DNA of 64,000 nucleotides from Paenibacillus oryzisoli (GTDB taxonomy: Bacteria > Bacillota > Bacilli > Paenibacillales > NBRC-103111), in the NCBI RefSeq assembly GCF_001653565.1, contig NZ_LYPB01000092.1, positions 1 to 64,000 of the forward strand. The letters run 5' to 3'. The notes under the pieces were generated by a model that was given only the letters and a program-made list of their open reading frames with translations, did no database searches and was not told where the DNA came from. Positions within the stretch are counted from its first letter, which is position 1, and each line of letters begins with the position of its first letter. The position numbers and the translations under genes were made by a program. Shown in pieces: positions 9,257-18,304 of the stretch.

Positions 9257-10261
9257 ATGAAGCCATCAGACACTATTGTCCGCGTGTCTCGCGGACGTAT
9301 AACAGAAAGTATACATCGCATCCACCTTGCTGTCGTTGATAACCAAGGAACGCTCCTGCATCGTGCAGGCGATCCGCATCTGCTTACCTTCGCCCGTTCG
9401 ACGGCGAAGCTGATTCAAGCCTTGCCGGTCATTGAGTCCGGCGCGGCTGATCATTTCGGCCTGACAGAGGCCGAAATTGCCTTATGCTGCGCTTCCCACA
9501 ATGGGGAAGACGAGCATGTAAGCACGGCCCGCGGCATCCTAGGCAAGCTAGGGTATCATGCCAAGCATCTGCAATGTGGTGCGCATGAACCTTACCATGC
9601 GCCAACCTCACAGGCGATGCGTGAACGGGGAGAATCCCCGTCGACTTTACACAACAATTGTTCGGGCAAACATTCGGGGATGTTATCCCTAAGCAGTTAT
9701 CTTGGGGCGTCGCCAGATACCTACATGAGCCCCGAGCATCCGGTTCAAGTCTCCATGCTAGAAGTCGTGAGTGCCATGTCAGACGTGCCTAAGGAGCAGA
9801 TAGAGCTCGGAATCGACGGGTGCGGTGTCCCTGTGTTCGGGATGCCGATCAACCAGCTCGCGCTCGCTTTTGCCCGATTGGGCAACCCTGAAGGGCTGCC
9901 TGCCCAGCGTGCAAACGCTTGCCATAGAATTGTCAATGCTGTGCGAAAATATCCTCAATTCCTCGCGGGAAGCGATCGCTTCGATACGCGATTAATCGAG
10001 GTAACAAAGGGCCGAGTCATAGGCAAAATGGGCGCTGAAGGCATCTTCGCCCTCTCCATACCCGATTTAGCCATTGGCTTCGTCTTAAAAGTAGAAGATG
10101 GCAACATTCGTGCCTTGTATCCCGCAGTCACAGAGGCATTAAAGCAGTTAGGCTATCTCTCAGAAACCGAAGTCAGTGATCTCAAGGATTTCCATACACC
10201 TGCCGTTCACAACTGGCAAGGAACCGAGGTCGGACGCATCCGCCCCGATTTCCGCCTGTAG
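9257..10261 (+). CDS. L-asparaginase, AnsA/class 3 (zinc-type) family
   Basis: Hydrolyses asparagine to aspartate and ammonia. The 334-residue protein is not of the classical bacterial type I/II fold but of the PF06089 family, whose studied member is Rhizobium etli ReAV. It has Ser48 and Lys51 (RSTAKLIQ), Ser80 (CCASHNGED), Cys135 and Lys138 (NNCSGKHSGM) and Cys189 (DGCGVP); these positions agree with the catalytic serine-lysine pairs and zinc-binding residues I recall for ReAV. Lys257 may be the second lysine. No signal peptide, so cytoplasmic. The gene is divergent from ylbG and inserted between ylbG and ylbF. Confidence 0.88.
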   Translation: MKPSDTIVRVSRGRITESIHRIHLAVVDNQGTLLHRAGDPHLLTFARSTAKLIQALPVIESGAADHFGLTEAEIALCCASHNGEDEHVSTARGILGKLGYHAKHLQCGAHEPYHAPTSQAMRERGESPSTLHNNCSGKHSGMLSLSSYLGASPDTYMSPEHPVQVSMLEVVSAMSDVPKEQIELGIDGCGVPVFGMPINQLALAFARLGNPEGLPAQRANACHRIVNAVRKYPQFLAGSDRFDTRLIEVTKGRVIGKMGAEGIFALSIPDLAIGFVLKVEDGNIRALYPAVTEALKQLGYLSETEVSDLKDFHTPAVHNWQGTEVGRIRPDFRL

Positions 10262-10433
10262 GCCGCTTTTGATCACGAAGTTGTCCAAGAAGCATATTCG
10301 ACATCGAATATTGAATTCAGCCGGAAATTCCGGTGCTCACGTAGCTCACACTACGCTCCGCTCCTCATTTCCTAGCTTCTTTCAATCTTCTCGGTGCTGA
10401 AAACCGGATCTTTTGATCACGAAGTAATCCTTA
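10262..10433. repeat. Structured intergenic element bounded by 15-nt direct repeats
   Basis: TTTTGATCACGAAGT occurs at 10267-10281 and again at 10411-10425. Between the copies are a perfect inverted repeat ATATTCGA/TCGAATAT (10294-10311), the near-palindrome CCGGAA-A-TTCCGG (10321-10333) and a small CGTAG/CTACG hairpin. No reading frame of note. The dense palindromes and terminal repeats suggest a mobile or dispersed non-coding element; no second copy lies in this window. Confidence 0.5.
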
Positions 10434-10883
10434 CTAACCGCAATTCCCGCTGCAGCTTCCACCGGAGCTGCAGCCTTTGCCGGTTGGCAAAGGGTTATTG
10501 CTTGGCACTTTGATCGAATCGGACACCGCGTGAGCAATCGTCGTTGAAACAGTGAATAGCAAGTCATCCAAACGATCTTCCGCTTCTTTATACTTACGAA
10601 CCGCCTCAACAGCGAGGAGTTTCTCTTGCACGTCATTCACGGCTGCTAAGGCATCGTGATAGCTCGGATGGTAATGCCCAAAGCGCTCGCATTCCTCAAA
10701 GGCATCTTTCTTCCTAGCAAAGACAATTTGTAAATCTTTCACTTCTCTGCTGTTCTCAACCTCGGTCTTCCAATATAAATAATCTGCAACTTCCGCAGAA
10801 GAATTAATCATATCACCCATATCGTAGGCCTGCATAAGGATAGCCGACATATCCAGTGTTTCTGTTTCCAATGTTTGTAACAT
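10434..10883 (-). CDS. ylbF: YlbF/RicF family regulator with cysteine-rich tail
   Basis: In Bacillus subtilis YlbF (RicF) forms a complex with YmcA and YaaT that binds 4Fe-4S clusters, affects RNase Y-dependent mRNA processing and is needed for sporulation, competence and biofilm formation. This 149-residue protein is mostly helical (family core about residues 10-125) and ends in a glycine-rich tail with Cys138, Cys144 and Cys148, which fits the cluster-ligand role described for RicF. The final part of the gene borders the palindromic element at 10262-10433. Neither partner gene is in this window. Confidence 0.87.
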   Translation of the reverse strand: MLQTLETETLDMSAILMQAYDMGDMINSSAEVADYLYWKTEVENSREVKDLQIVFARKKDAFEECERFGHYHPSYHDALAAVNDVQEKLLAVEAVRKYKEAEDRLDDLLFTVSTTIAHAVSDSIKVPSNNPLPTGKGCSSGGSCSGNCG

Positions 10884-10934
10884 TATGACAACCTCATCCT
10901 TCCTCGCGAAAAAGTTTATAACACTTCTATCATA

Positions 10935-12974
10935 TCACAGTTCGCGAAGAGTTTCTTCCTTTTCTCGTACTGACCCATCGTTGATTCCTGGTAATATGAG
11001 CTTCATTTCTTTCCAATCGTCGCTGGTCCAAGCAATCTCCTCATATTCTTCCCACCCCTCCAGAATCCACCCTGTTCGATCTTCGCGGAGCATACGGGGG
11101 ATAATGAAACAGTCACGCCCTTCTTTTCTCAACTGAAGCACACTCTTCCATTCAATCGCTTTACGGATCATATCCTTCCGTGTGGAAGTATGATAGTCCC
11201 GCAACTCTTTGATCCAACTTGCAGGAATTTGCTGCATATCTGGGTACAAGTCTTCCCGTTTAGGCAAATACGGATCAATTTCATACAATTGAATCGTGTC
11301 TTTCGAGTAGCATAGGCTTAGTGCAGGCCCATTCCATGAAGGCATCTCTTGCTCTCCTTCGTTCGAAGCATTGGGAGCTAATCTTGGATTGGGATGGAAA
11401 CCCATCGCTTCCAGGCATTTCGTCAAATGTTTCACTTGTGCCCGCGGAACAATAAAATTGTTTTCTCCCAATCGCTCTCCGAGCACATTGCGACACTTCT
11501 CATTCCGGAGCAAAGCTTCCGCAACCTCACTTGATTGACAGCGAAGCAGCGTCACATCCGTTAAAATGAGCTTTTCCTTCTGCTCTTCCCACTGTTGTAA
11601 GGTGATGATCACCCCTTCCGGAACGTCATAATAAGCATGCTCTCGCAGAATTCGAATCACTTCTGAACTCCTGAGACCATGATCTAACGCGCGCCCAAAG
11701 CTTTCTTTGGTCAAATGATAGGTACGTACGAGATCGATGTTCTGAAGGTCAGCAAATGCGGCAACTGCCCATTCTAAGCGTAGAGAAGCATCAGGGGGTA
11801 AAAGCACATCGAAATCGGGCTGAACATAGAGAGAGGGAACGGCTTGAAGTGATCGATCATCCGAACACATATCCGAAGTCAGATTAGGTGCAATCAGCCA
11901 TCTGAACCAGAAACCGCCTTCATGATCTTCCGCCAATTCAATAAACCGAAATATAGTCAAAGGTCTAATCCAGACCGCCATCAACTCCTGACCAAGAGCC
12001 TCTTCATCCATTGATTTAGGCCCAATTGAACAGCAAGTGCGGATGGTTTGCACCAACTCCGATAAGCTGTACCACTGTAAGACAGTCGCCCTCTCCATAG
12101 ATGCAATTCCATGCTCCAGCCACACAGGTGCGGGAATCAAAGCTTGCCGCCAAATACGATACAACTGAGCTTGCTGGTGTTCATAGGAATATTGAAGCCA
12201 GTTCTCGAAATGTTGATGATGAACTAAGAATCGGTTGCCCACTTCATTTTTATAGAGAAAGCCCATGCGCATGCCTAATTCAAGCATTAAGGCAGCAGGC
12301 TCTTCATACACGTCAGTGAAGGCGTAAGTTAGTCCTGAGGATGTAAGAATTCTTGCAGGTAAACTCACGTGTTCAGTCACCTTCAGCAACTGCTTCTTAT
12401 GTAAGGTTCCTTTATTCGTAAGGGAAAGCTCTGGCTGCCGCGAGCAGCTAACCATGCAATGAAACAATTGCTGGGCAAGCCCACGTGGATTCGATGGAGT
12501 ACTCCCATCTTCAGCCATCTCGATCACACGATCACTGAGATCACTTAACTCCTCTAAAGCACACGGCTTGAGGAGCTCTGCGACGGGAAAGATTAAGTTC
12601 TGCCACCCAGCAAAGGCATCCTCAGGCAGCGTATACAACTGTTCGCCCCATGTTTTACGGAAAGCAACTATAACACCATATCGACGAAGTCCCCATAACC
12701 CCAAACTGACTTGAGCACCAGCCATTTGGAGCACCGCTTCCTTCTCCAGCCTCTCCCTCGTAAAAGGCAGACAACCGAACGTTGACATTACCAGACGCAA
12801 CGTACGTCTCTCATCAGACGAAAGCTCACGATACAGTTCCGCTAAATGAACAGGCAGCGTAAGAATCTCTTCTAATGTCTTCCCTGACGAATGAAGCGCA
12901 GCGCACCACGGTTGTCTCACAATGGACTCCTTTAATGAAACTGGCATCTTCCTTTCCATCTGTTCGTACTTCAT
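10935..12974 (-). CDS. Helicase-associated domain protein (XPB partner)
   Basis: A 679-residue protein without Walker motifs. Its overall type matches the 'helicase conserved C-terminal / XPB-Ssl2-like' families that occur next to XPB helicases in Gram-positive bacteria: winged-helix-like repeats in the N-terminal half and, near residues 385-520, a segment beginning with LYVQPDFDVLLPPDASL that is characteristic of the family. It starts 21 bases after the XPB-like gene, so the two are co-transcribed. GAGGAGG lies about 11 bases before the ATG. Likely a scaffold or DNA-binding subunit of the helicase; the role is inference. Confidence 0.78.
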   Translation of the reverse strand: MKYEQMERKMPVSLKESIVRQPWCAALHSSGKTLEEILTLPVHLAELYRELSSDERRTLRLVMSTFGCLPFTRERLEKEAVLQMAGAQVSLGLWGLRRYGVIVAFRKTWGEQLYTLPEDAFAGWQNLIFPVAELLKPCALEELSDLSDRVIEMAEDGSTPSNPRGLAQQLFHCMVSCSRQPELSLTNKGTLHKKQLLKVTEHVSLPARILTSSGLTYAFTDVYEEPAALMLELGMRMGFLYKNEVGNRFLVHHQHFENWLQYSYEHQQAQLYRIWRQALIPAPVWLEHGIASMERATVLQWYSLSELVQTIRTCCSIGPKSMDEEALGQELMAVWIRPLTIFRFIELAEDHEGGFWFRWLIAPNLTSDMCSDDRSLQAVPSLYVQPDFDVLLPPDASLRLEWAVAAFADLQNIDLVRTYHLTKESFGRALDHGLRSSEVIRILREHAYYDVPEGVIITLQQWEEQKEKLILTDVTLLRCQSSEVAEALLRNEKCRNVLGERLGENNFIVPRAQVKHLTKCLEAMGFHPNPRLAPNASNEGEQEMPSWNGPALSLCYSKDTIQLYEIDPYLPKREDLYPDMQQIPASWIKELRDYHTSTRKDMIRKAIEWKSVLQLRKEGRDCFIIPRMLREDRTGWILEGWEEYEEIAWTSDDWKEMKLILPGINDGSVREKEETLREL

Positions 12975-12995
12975 TAGCCATGCTACCTCCTCATC

Positions 12996-14669
12996 CTATG
13001 CTTTGTTCCAGCTTGAAATCTCATATTGATAGCCTTGCTCTACAAGAAAGAGCTGCCTCTTCATGGCGAAATCCTGTTCTTTCGTGTCTGCACTAACAAG
13101 TGAGTAGAAGACAGCCTTATTCTCACCGTGTTGCTTCGGCCGAAGAATACGCCCCAGCCGTTGTGCCTCCTCCTGCCTCGAACCATAACTTCCCGATACC
13201 TGAATCGCAATTGCTGCATCTGGGAGGTCGACAGCGAAATTGGCCACTTTGGAAACGATAAGAAGTGGGAGTTGCCCTTTTTTGAATCGCTCGTAAAGCT
13301 CTTCTCGACGTTCATGTGGGATACTGCCACAGATCATGGGAGCACCCGTATGCGCAGCAATTTCTTCAAGTTGATCAATATATTGACCGATAATTAACGT
13401 CGGTTCATCGGGATGAAGCTTCAGTAGATGATCGATAACCTCGAGCTTCGCTGTATTCTCCCCCGCAATTCGGAACTGATGCCTAGCTTCTGAGGCGTGG
13501 TAACGATCGCGGTCCGTAATCGATAGCGGTACGCGCACTTCTTGGCAGGTCACCTTAGCGAGCCACCCCATCGTCTCGAGCTGCTTCCACGCCATATCGT
13601 ATTTCTTGGGGCCAACCAAGGAGAACACATCCCCCTCTAACCCATCTTCTCTAATTAGCGTAGCAGTTAGACCGAGCCTGCGCGTGGCCTGTATCTCCGC
13701 AGTCGCACGAAAAACGGGAGCTGGCAGCAGGTGAACCTCATCATAAATGATGAGGCCCCATTCCCTTTCACTAAATAGCCGCAAATGCGAGAATTCAGCT
13801 TCTTTGCTACCGCGGTACGTAAGAATTTGATAGGTTGCGATCGTGACGGGTCTGATCTCCTTTGTCGAGCCATTATACTCACCAACCTGTTCGCTAGTTA
13901 GGCCCGTCTTACTTAATATTTCCCGCTTCCACTGCTTCACAGATGTTACATTCGATGTGAGAATCAGTGTTGCACAGCTAGCATCCGCCATTGCAGCGAT
14001 TCCCACTACCGTCTTACCCGCTCCACATGGAAGAACCAGAACACCGCTGCCCCCATGGCCAACCTGCTGAAAAGCGTCTACAGCTTGCTTTTGATAATCA
14101 CGTAGTTGGAATGGCTCATCCATCCCACCTTCCTCACGCCAAGGAATCTCTAGAAATTCGCCGCTGCGGTAGGAAGCAAGATCCTCTACGGGATAGCCAA
14201 GTTTCATTAGCTCTTGCTTCAAAATCCCACGATAGCTTGGTGATATGGCAATAGCCCGTTCACCACGGGCATCCTTAAGATATTTTTGCAGGGATTCATA
14301 GGCGCAAATTTCTTTGAAAACGACAGTATCCTCGCTTACCAAGAAGAGCTCCTTGCCCACATGCAGCATGCGGAGAAGTCCATAACGCTTCGTATATTTG
14401 CGAATCGTGCTAAGAACAGATGACGGAACGCCGAATTTGGCATACTGCTGCAAGCAAGATGTCATCTCTTCCAACGCCATACCTGCTGCAGCTGCATTCC
14501 ATAAAGACAATGGAGTAATCCGATACGTGTGAAGATGTTCCGGACTTTTCACGAGATCCGCAAAGCGAGCCAGCTTACCTTGGAGCTTATCAAATTCTGG
14601 ATGATTCGTTTCAAGGAGGACAGATAAATCGCTCTGAACGATCAGAGGCTTTGAAGGATCCATAGTCAA
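12996..14669 (-). CDS. DEAD/DEAH-type DNA repair helicase, XPB family
   Basis: Superfamily 2 helicase related to XPB/Ssl2, a 3'-to-5' DNA translocase of nucleotide excision repair in eukaryotes and archaea. The 557-residue protein has an N-terminal XPB-type domain (1-180), a Q-like motif LRDYQKQAV near 190, Walker A LPCGAGKT (213-220), motif II DEVH (310-313), TAT motif III near 335, and motif VI QRLGRILRP (503-511). The RED motif of XPB appears as IREDG just after motif III. A TTG at 14669 follows GGAGG by ten bases; an ATG two codons later is possible. Its partner gene follows immediately. Confidence 0.9.
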   Translation of the reverse strand: MTMDPSKPLIVQSDLSVLLETNHPEFDKLQGKLARFADLVKSPEHLHTYRITPLSLWNAAAAGMALEEMTSCLQQYAKFGVPSSVLSTIRKYTKRYGLLRMLHVGKELFLVSEDTVVFKEICAYESLQKYLKDARGERAIAISPSYRGILKQELMKLGYPVEDLASYRSGEFLEIPWREEGGMDEPFQLRDYQKQAVDAFQQVGHGGSGVLVLPCGAGKTVVGIAAMADASCATLILTSNVTSVKQWKREILSKTGLTSEQVGEYNGSTKEIRPVTIATYQILTYRGSKEAEFSHLRLFSEREWGLIIYDEVHLLPAPVFRATAEIQATRRLGLTATLIREDGLEGDVFSLVGPKKYDMAWKQLETMGWLAKVTCQEVRVPLSITDRDRYHASEARHQFRIAGENTAKLEVIDHLLKLHPDEPTLIIGQYIDQLEEIAAHTGAPMICGSIPHERREELYERFKKGQLPLLIVSKVANFAVDLPDAAIAIQVSGSYGSRQEEAQRLGRILRPKQHGENKAVFYSLVSADTKEQDFAMKRQLFLVEQGYQYEISSWNKA

Positions 14670-14745
14670 TCGCGTATTCCCTCCTTTTTCCTTTAGTATG
14701 AAGGGAAAGTACTTGATTTAAACATGGACTCCATGCTAACGTATC

Positions 14746-14934
14746 TCAAAAGACTTTATACACGGCTATAATCCCGACAATGACGAGGGCAAATAGGGAC
14801 ACCCAACTTGCAAGGACACCAGGACGCACGCCAACATTCTTCTCTTTCGTGTACCAATGTGCTTTACGCGCGCGCGCTTCAATATCTTTCACATGATCCT
14901 CGAATTTTTTCTCTATCTCGTATAAGTTCCACAT
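14746..14934 (-). CDS. Small single-pass membrane protein
   Basis: A 62-residue protein with a charged N-terminal helix (YEIEKKFEDHVKDIEARARKAH) and one C-terminal membrane segment (about 40-60, VLASWVSLFALVIVGIIAVY), so tail-anchored in form. I do not recognise a family with confidence. The ATG at 14934 is preferred over the one at 14949 because a GGGGGG run lies nine bases upstream of it. It lies upstream of the XPB-like gene on the same strand, with 76 bases between and no clear terminator. Confidence 0.68.
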   Translation of the reverse strand: MWNLYEIEKKFEDHVKDIEARARKAHWYTKEKNVGVRPGVLASWVSLFALVIVGIIAVYKVF

Positions 14935-15051
14935 GGTAATTCCCCCCATCCTTTGGTTGGAATTGATTTTAACATGGCAAGAAGTACCAGAGTTATCTAC
15001 AATAAATGATCGTTTCGATCGAAAATAGTGATGGTTGAGGAGTGCATACAG

Positions 15052-15978
15052 ATGGATCTTACCTTATACAAAACACTGCTCGAAGTAGCGAAGTGGCAGA
15101 ACTTTACGAAGGCTTCCGAGAAACTGGGCTATGCACAGTCTAGTGTGACCTCCCAAATTCAAAAGCTAGAGATCGAATACGGGGTTGAGATCTTTGAACG
15201 CATTGATAAGAAGATGAGGCCAACGCCTGCAGGGGACATTTTACTGCGATATGCAGCGAAAATACTGAAATTATATGAGGAATCCAAAATCAATGTGGCT
15301 GGTCAAACGACGGGGAGCTTCATGATTGGCACGCACGAGACAACACTCTTTTCCTATATGCTGCCGCCATTCCTCGGTGCTTTCAAAAAGTGCTTTCCCA
15401 ACATTACGATTACCATCCATGAATTATTGGAAAATGATACATCCCGTGCGCTAAAGGCAGGCGAATGCGATTTAGGGTTCATCGTCGACAAGGAGCTGAG
15501 CGATCCCGATTTGATCTTCAAGACGATTCAAGAAGAGGAATTTGTCATTGTGGCAGCACCCGATCACCCCTTAGCCGCGAAATCTGCTATTGTACCCGAG
15601 GACCTCAATGGCGCTGAAATTCTCATGTCAATTTCAGGAGGACGTTGCCGCAAATTGTTTGAAACGATGCTGCGTAAGCATAACGTGCAATATACACTCA
15701 CCTATGAAATCAATAACTATGAAACGATCAAAAAATGCGCCATGCACGGGCTTGGCCTTTGCTTACTACCAAGAACGACTGTATCGACGGAAACACAAAA
15801 CGGGCAGTTAGCGATATTACCGCTAAACTACCCGAACTTTAGATTGAATGTGCAATTATGCTATCATGCCAAACGACAATTATCTGTACCCATGAAAAAT
15901 TTCATTGGGCTGATGTGCGAAACTACTCCACACGAACGGCTTTCTCTTGAGCAATCAAACACAATTCAGCCGCTTTGA
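15052..15978 (+). CDS. LysR-family transcriptional regulator
   Basis: A 308-residue regulator with the usual N-terminal winged helix-turn-helix (first 60 residues, with WQNFTKASEKLGYAQSSVTS) and a C-terminal substrate-binding fold. The ATG at 15052 is chosen because GAGGAG lies ten bases before it; a GTG/ATG pair at 15028 lacks a site. The last 56 bases overlap the 3' end of the convergent oxidoreductase gene. It may regulate the two oxidoreductase genes that follow, but they are not divergent from it, so this is a guess. Effector unknown. Confidence 0.86.
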   Translation: MDLTLYKTLLEVAKWQNFTKASEKLGYAQSSVTSQIQKLEIEYGVEIFERIDKKMRPTPAGDILLRYAAKILKLYEESKINVAGQTTGSFMIGTHETTLFSYMLPPFLGAFKKCFPNITITIHELLENDTSRALKAGECDLGFIVDKELSDPDLIFKTIQEEEFVIVAAPDHPLAAKSAIVPEDLNGAEILMSISGGRCRKLFETMLRKHNVQYTLTYEINNYETIKKCAMHGLGLCLLPRTTVSTETQNGQLAILPLNYPNFRLNVQLCYHAKRQLSVPMKNFIGLMCETTPHERLSLEQSNTIQPL

Positions 15979-16996
15979 ACGTATGCGCTTGTGTCATCGC
16001 ATTTTCCGTACGATGGATGCAATCCAGAATCAACTGCCCGAAGAAAGGAAAGCCTACTTGTCCATGTAGACTGTAGTGCTTTTCTCCTTGTTGGTTGACG
16101 AGATACAACTGATCACCCTGCGGATCGCGAGCAATATCAATATACTTCCGCATCTCGATATAGCCTTCTGTGCCAAGAATTAACGTACGCCCGTCTCCCC
16201 ATGTCCCTAAGCCACTAGGTGTCAGCCAGTCTACACGGAAATAATTCGTCGCCCCATTGTCCCCAATCAGTGTCGCATCACCGAAATCCTCTAACTCCGG
16301 ATAATCCTTCGCATGATAATTGGCTACTTTACTGCTTACAACCGTCGCATCTTTACAGCCCGAGTAGAAGAGGAACTGCTCAATTTGATGGCTGCCGATA
16401 TCACATAGAATACCGCCGTATTTATCCTTCTCGAAAAACCACTCTGGACGACTTGGGGCATTCAAACGATGAGGGCCTAAGCCAATAACTTGAACCACGC
16501 GACCAATCGCGCCTTCTTCAATCAACTGACCCGCGAAAACAGCACTCTCCACGTGAAGTCTCTCACTGTAGTACACAGCATATTTACGTCCTGTCGCTTC
16601 CGCTACAGCCTTAGCTGCAGCTAGCTGGTCCAGAGAAGTAAATGGTGTTTTATCCGTAAAGTAATCCTTGCCATGCTCCATCACACGAATCCCGAGAGGA
16701 CCACGTTCTGAAGGTACCGCAGCGGAAGCAACTAGCTTCACTTCAGGATCAAGTAGAATCTCCTCTTCAGATGCAGCAACCTGTGCCTGCGGAAACTTCG
16801 CGACAAATGCCGCTACTTTCGCAGGATCTTGATCATACACCCATTTGAGTTCCGCACCAGCTTCTAGAAGCCCGTTACTCATGCCATAAATATGACCATG
16901 ATCCAACGCGATTGCTGCAAAGGTAAATTCCCCTTTTTGAACAACAAGGTTCGGTTTCCCTTTTGGCGCATAATTCATGCCATCATTTTTTTGCAT
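15923..16996 (-). CDS. Gfo/Idh/MocA-family oxidoreductase
   Basis: NAD(P)-dependent sugar or polyol dehydrogenase family, 357 residues. It has an N-terminal Rossmann region beginning near residue 24 (ALDHGHIYGMSNGLLEAG replaces the usual GxGxxG pattern, so the glycine-rich loop is atypical) and a C-terminal beta-sheet domain containing GGILCDIGSHQIEQFL, the family's catalytic DxGxH-type motif. It lies 20 bases downstream of a second family member, suggesting one transcript. Substrate unknown. Its 3' end overlaps the convergent LysR gene. Confidence 0.85.
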   Translation of the reverse strand: MQKNDGMNYAPKGKPNLVVQKGEFTFAAIALDHGHIYGMSNGLLEAGAELKWVYDQDPAKVAAFVAKFPQAQVAASEEEILLDPEVKLVASAAVPSERGPLGIRVMEHGKDYFTDKTPFTSLDQLAAAKAVAEATGRKYAVYYSERLHVESAVFAGQLIEEGAIGRVVQVIGLGPHRLNAPSRPEWFFEKDKYGGILCDIGSHQIEQFLFYSGCKDATVVSSKVANYHAKDYPELEDFGDATLIGDNGATNYFRVDWLTPSGLGTWGDGRTLILGTEGYIEMRKYIDIARDPQGDQLYLVNQQGEKHYSLHGQVGFPFFGQLILDCIHRTENAMTQAHTFKAAELCLIAQEKAVRVE

Positions 16997-17016
16997 ATCG
17001 AATATCCCCCATGATC

Positions 17017-18168
17017 TTAGACATCAAGTGTTTTAAAAGCGCCTGCTTCTTTACTTGATTTGGAATTTTTGATTTTCTCCTGCAAATGCTGTTCGAAAAG
17101 ATCTTCGTCAATCGGCAGATCAACCCAGTTGTCTGTGAAAGTCGAGAGCATGATCGCATTGGAAATCATTAAGCCTTTGATGCCTTCTGCTCCTGGAGCA
17201 ATCAATGGTGTTCCATGAAGAATCGCATCAACGAAGTTCTGTGTGATTCCCATATGGCCCGTTTCTGTACCTTCAACTGGGATTTCACATTTCCAACATT
17301 CCGGTTGACCAAAGCCACCTTTGTACGTTTCATTGAATTCTCTCTCGGAAACGCGCAAACGCCAGAACGTCAATTTGCCATCTTCAACGACAATTTTACC
17401 GCGGTCGCCAGACAACTCGAAACGATTCGTCCCTGGTGCTTCACCTGTTGTCGTTACGAACAATCCTGTTGCGCCGTTTTCATACTCGACGAATGCCGTA
17501 ACATCATCTTCAACTTCGATATTGCGGTGCTTCCCGAAGTAACAGAACGCACGAACGCGCTTCGGCATCATGTCAATCGTCCACTGCCATAGGTCCAGTT
17601 GATGCGGATCTTGGTTAATAAGTACACCGCCGCCTTCTCCTGCCCAAGTTGCACGCCAGCCGCCCGAATCGTAATAGCTTTGTGATCTATACCAATTGGT
17701 AATAATCCAGTTCGTTCTGCGAATCTCACCTAGTTCACCAGAAGAAACCAGATCCTTCAATTTTTTATAAAGAGGATTTGTACGTTGATTGTACATCATG
17801 CTGAATACTTTACCGGAAGCTTCTGCCGCTTCATTCATTTGACGCACTTGTTTGGTATACACGCCAGCTGGCTTTTCACAAATAACATGCAAGCCTGCTT
17901 GGAAAGCGCGTACAGCTGTTTCAGGGTGATCATAGTGAGGCGTTGCAATCAAAACCCCATCAATTAAGCCAGAAGCCAGAAAATCATCCAGATTGTCAAA
18001 TAACTTGACACCTTCACCAAGATTTTCCTTAGCCCACTCTAGACGATCTGCTCGCGGTTCACAAATAGCGGTAAGAACGCCGCCCTTGACTTCATTTTTC
18101 ACTAAATATTTGGCATGTCCAGTTCCCATGTTACCTAGACCAACGATACCAATCCTTACTTTCTCCAC
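17017..18168 (-). CDS. Gfo/Idh/MocA-family oxidoreductase
   Basis: A 383-residue dehydrogenase with a canonical N-terminal nucleotide loop (VGLGNMGTGHAKYL, about residues 9-22), the EKPAGVYTKQ motif near 118-127 in which the lysine is catalytic in the family, and INQDPHQLDLWQW near 195-207 with the catalytic histidine. Likely acts on an inositol- or sugar-like substrate, with NAD(P). It is the first gene of a probable two-gene operon with the oxidoreductase at 15923-16996. The second gene is only distantly similar, so they are not a recent duplication. Confidence 0.88.
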   Translation of the reverse strand: MEKVRIGIVGLGNMGTGHAKYLVKNEVKGGVLTAICEPRADRLEWAKENLGEGVKLFDNLDDFLASGLIDGVLIATPHYDHPETAVRAFQAGLHVICEKPAGVYTKQVRQMNEAAEASGKVFSMMYNQRTNPLYKKLKDLVSSGELGEIRRTNWIITNWYRSQSYYDSGGWRATWAGEGGGVLINQDPHQLDLWQWTIDMMPKRVRAFCYFGKHRNIEVEDDVTAFVEYENGATGLFVTTTGEAPGTNRFELSGDRGKIVVEDGKLTFWRLRVSEREFNETYKGGFGQPECWKCEIPVEGTETGHMGITQNFVDAILHGTPLIAPGAEGIKGLMISNAIMLSTFTDNWVDLPIDEDLFEQHLQEKIKNSKSSKEAGAFKTLDV

Positions 18169-18304
18169 TGTACGTCACCTTTTTCTTGTCAGATTCACAA
18201 TTATTGAGCACGTTTTCACTTTAGCATATTTAAGGGAGAGCATCTTGTCGCAGATTGACTACCTTATTGCGAACTTTGACAGTTACACACGATTGAGAGC
18301 AAGT

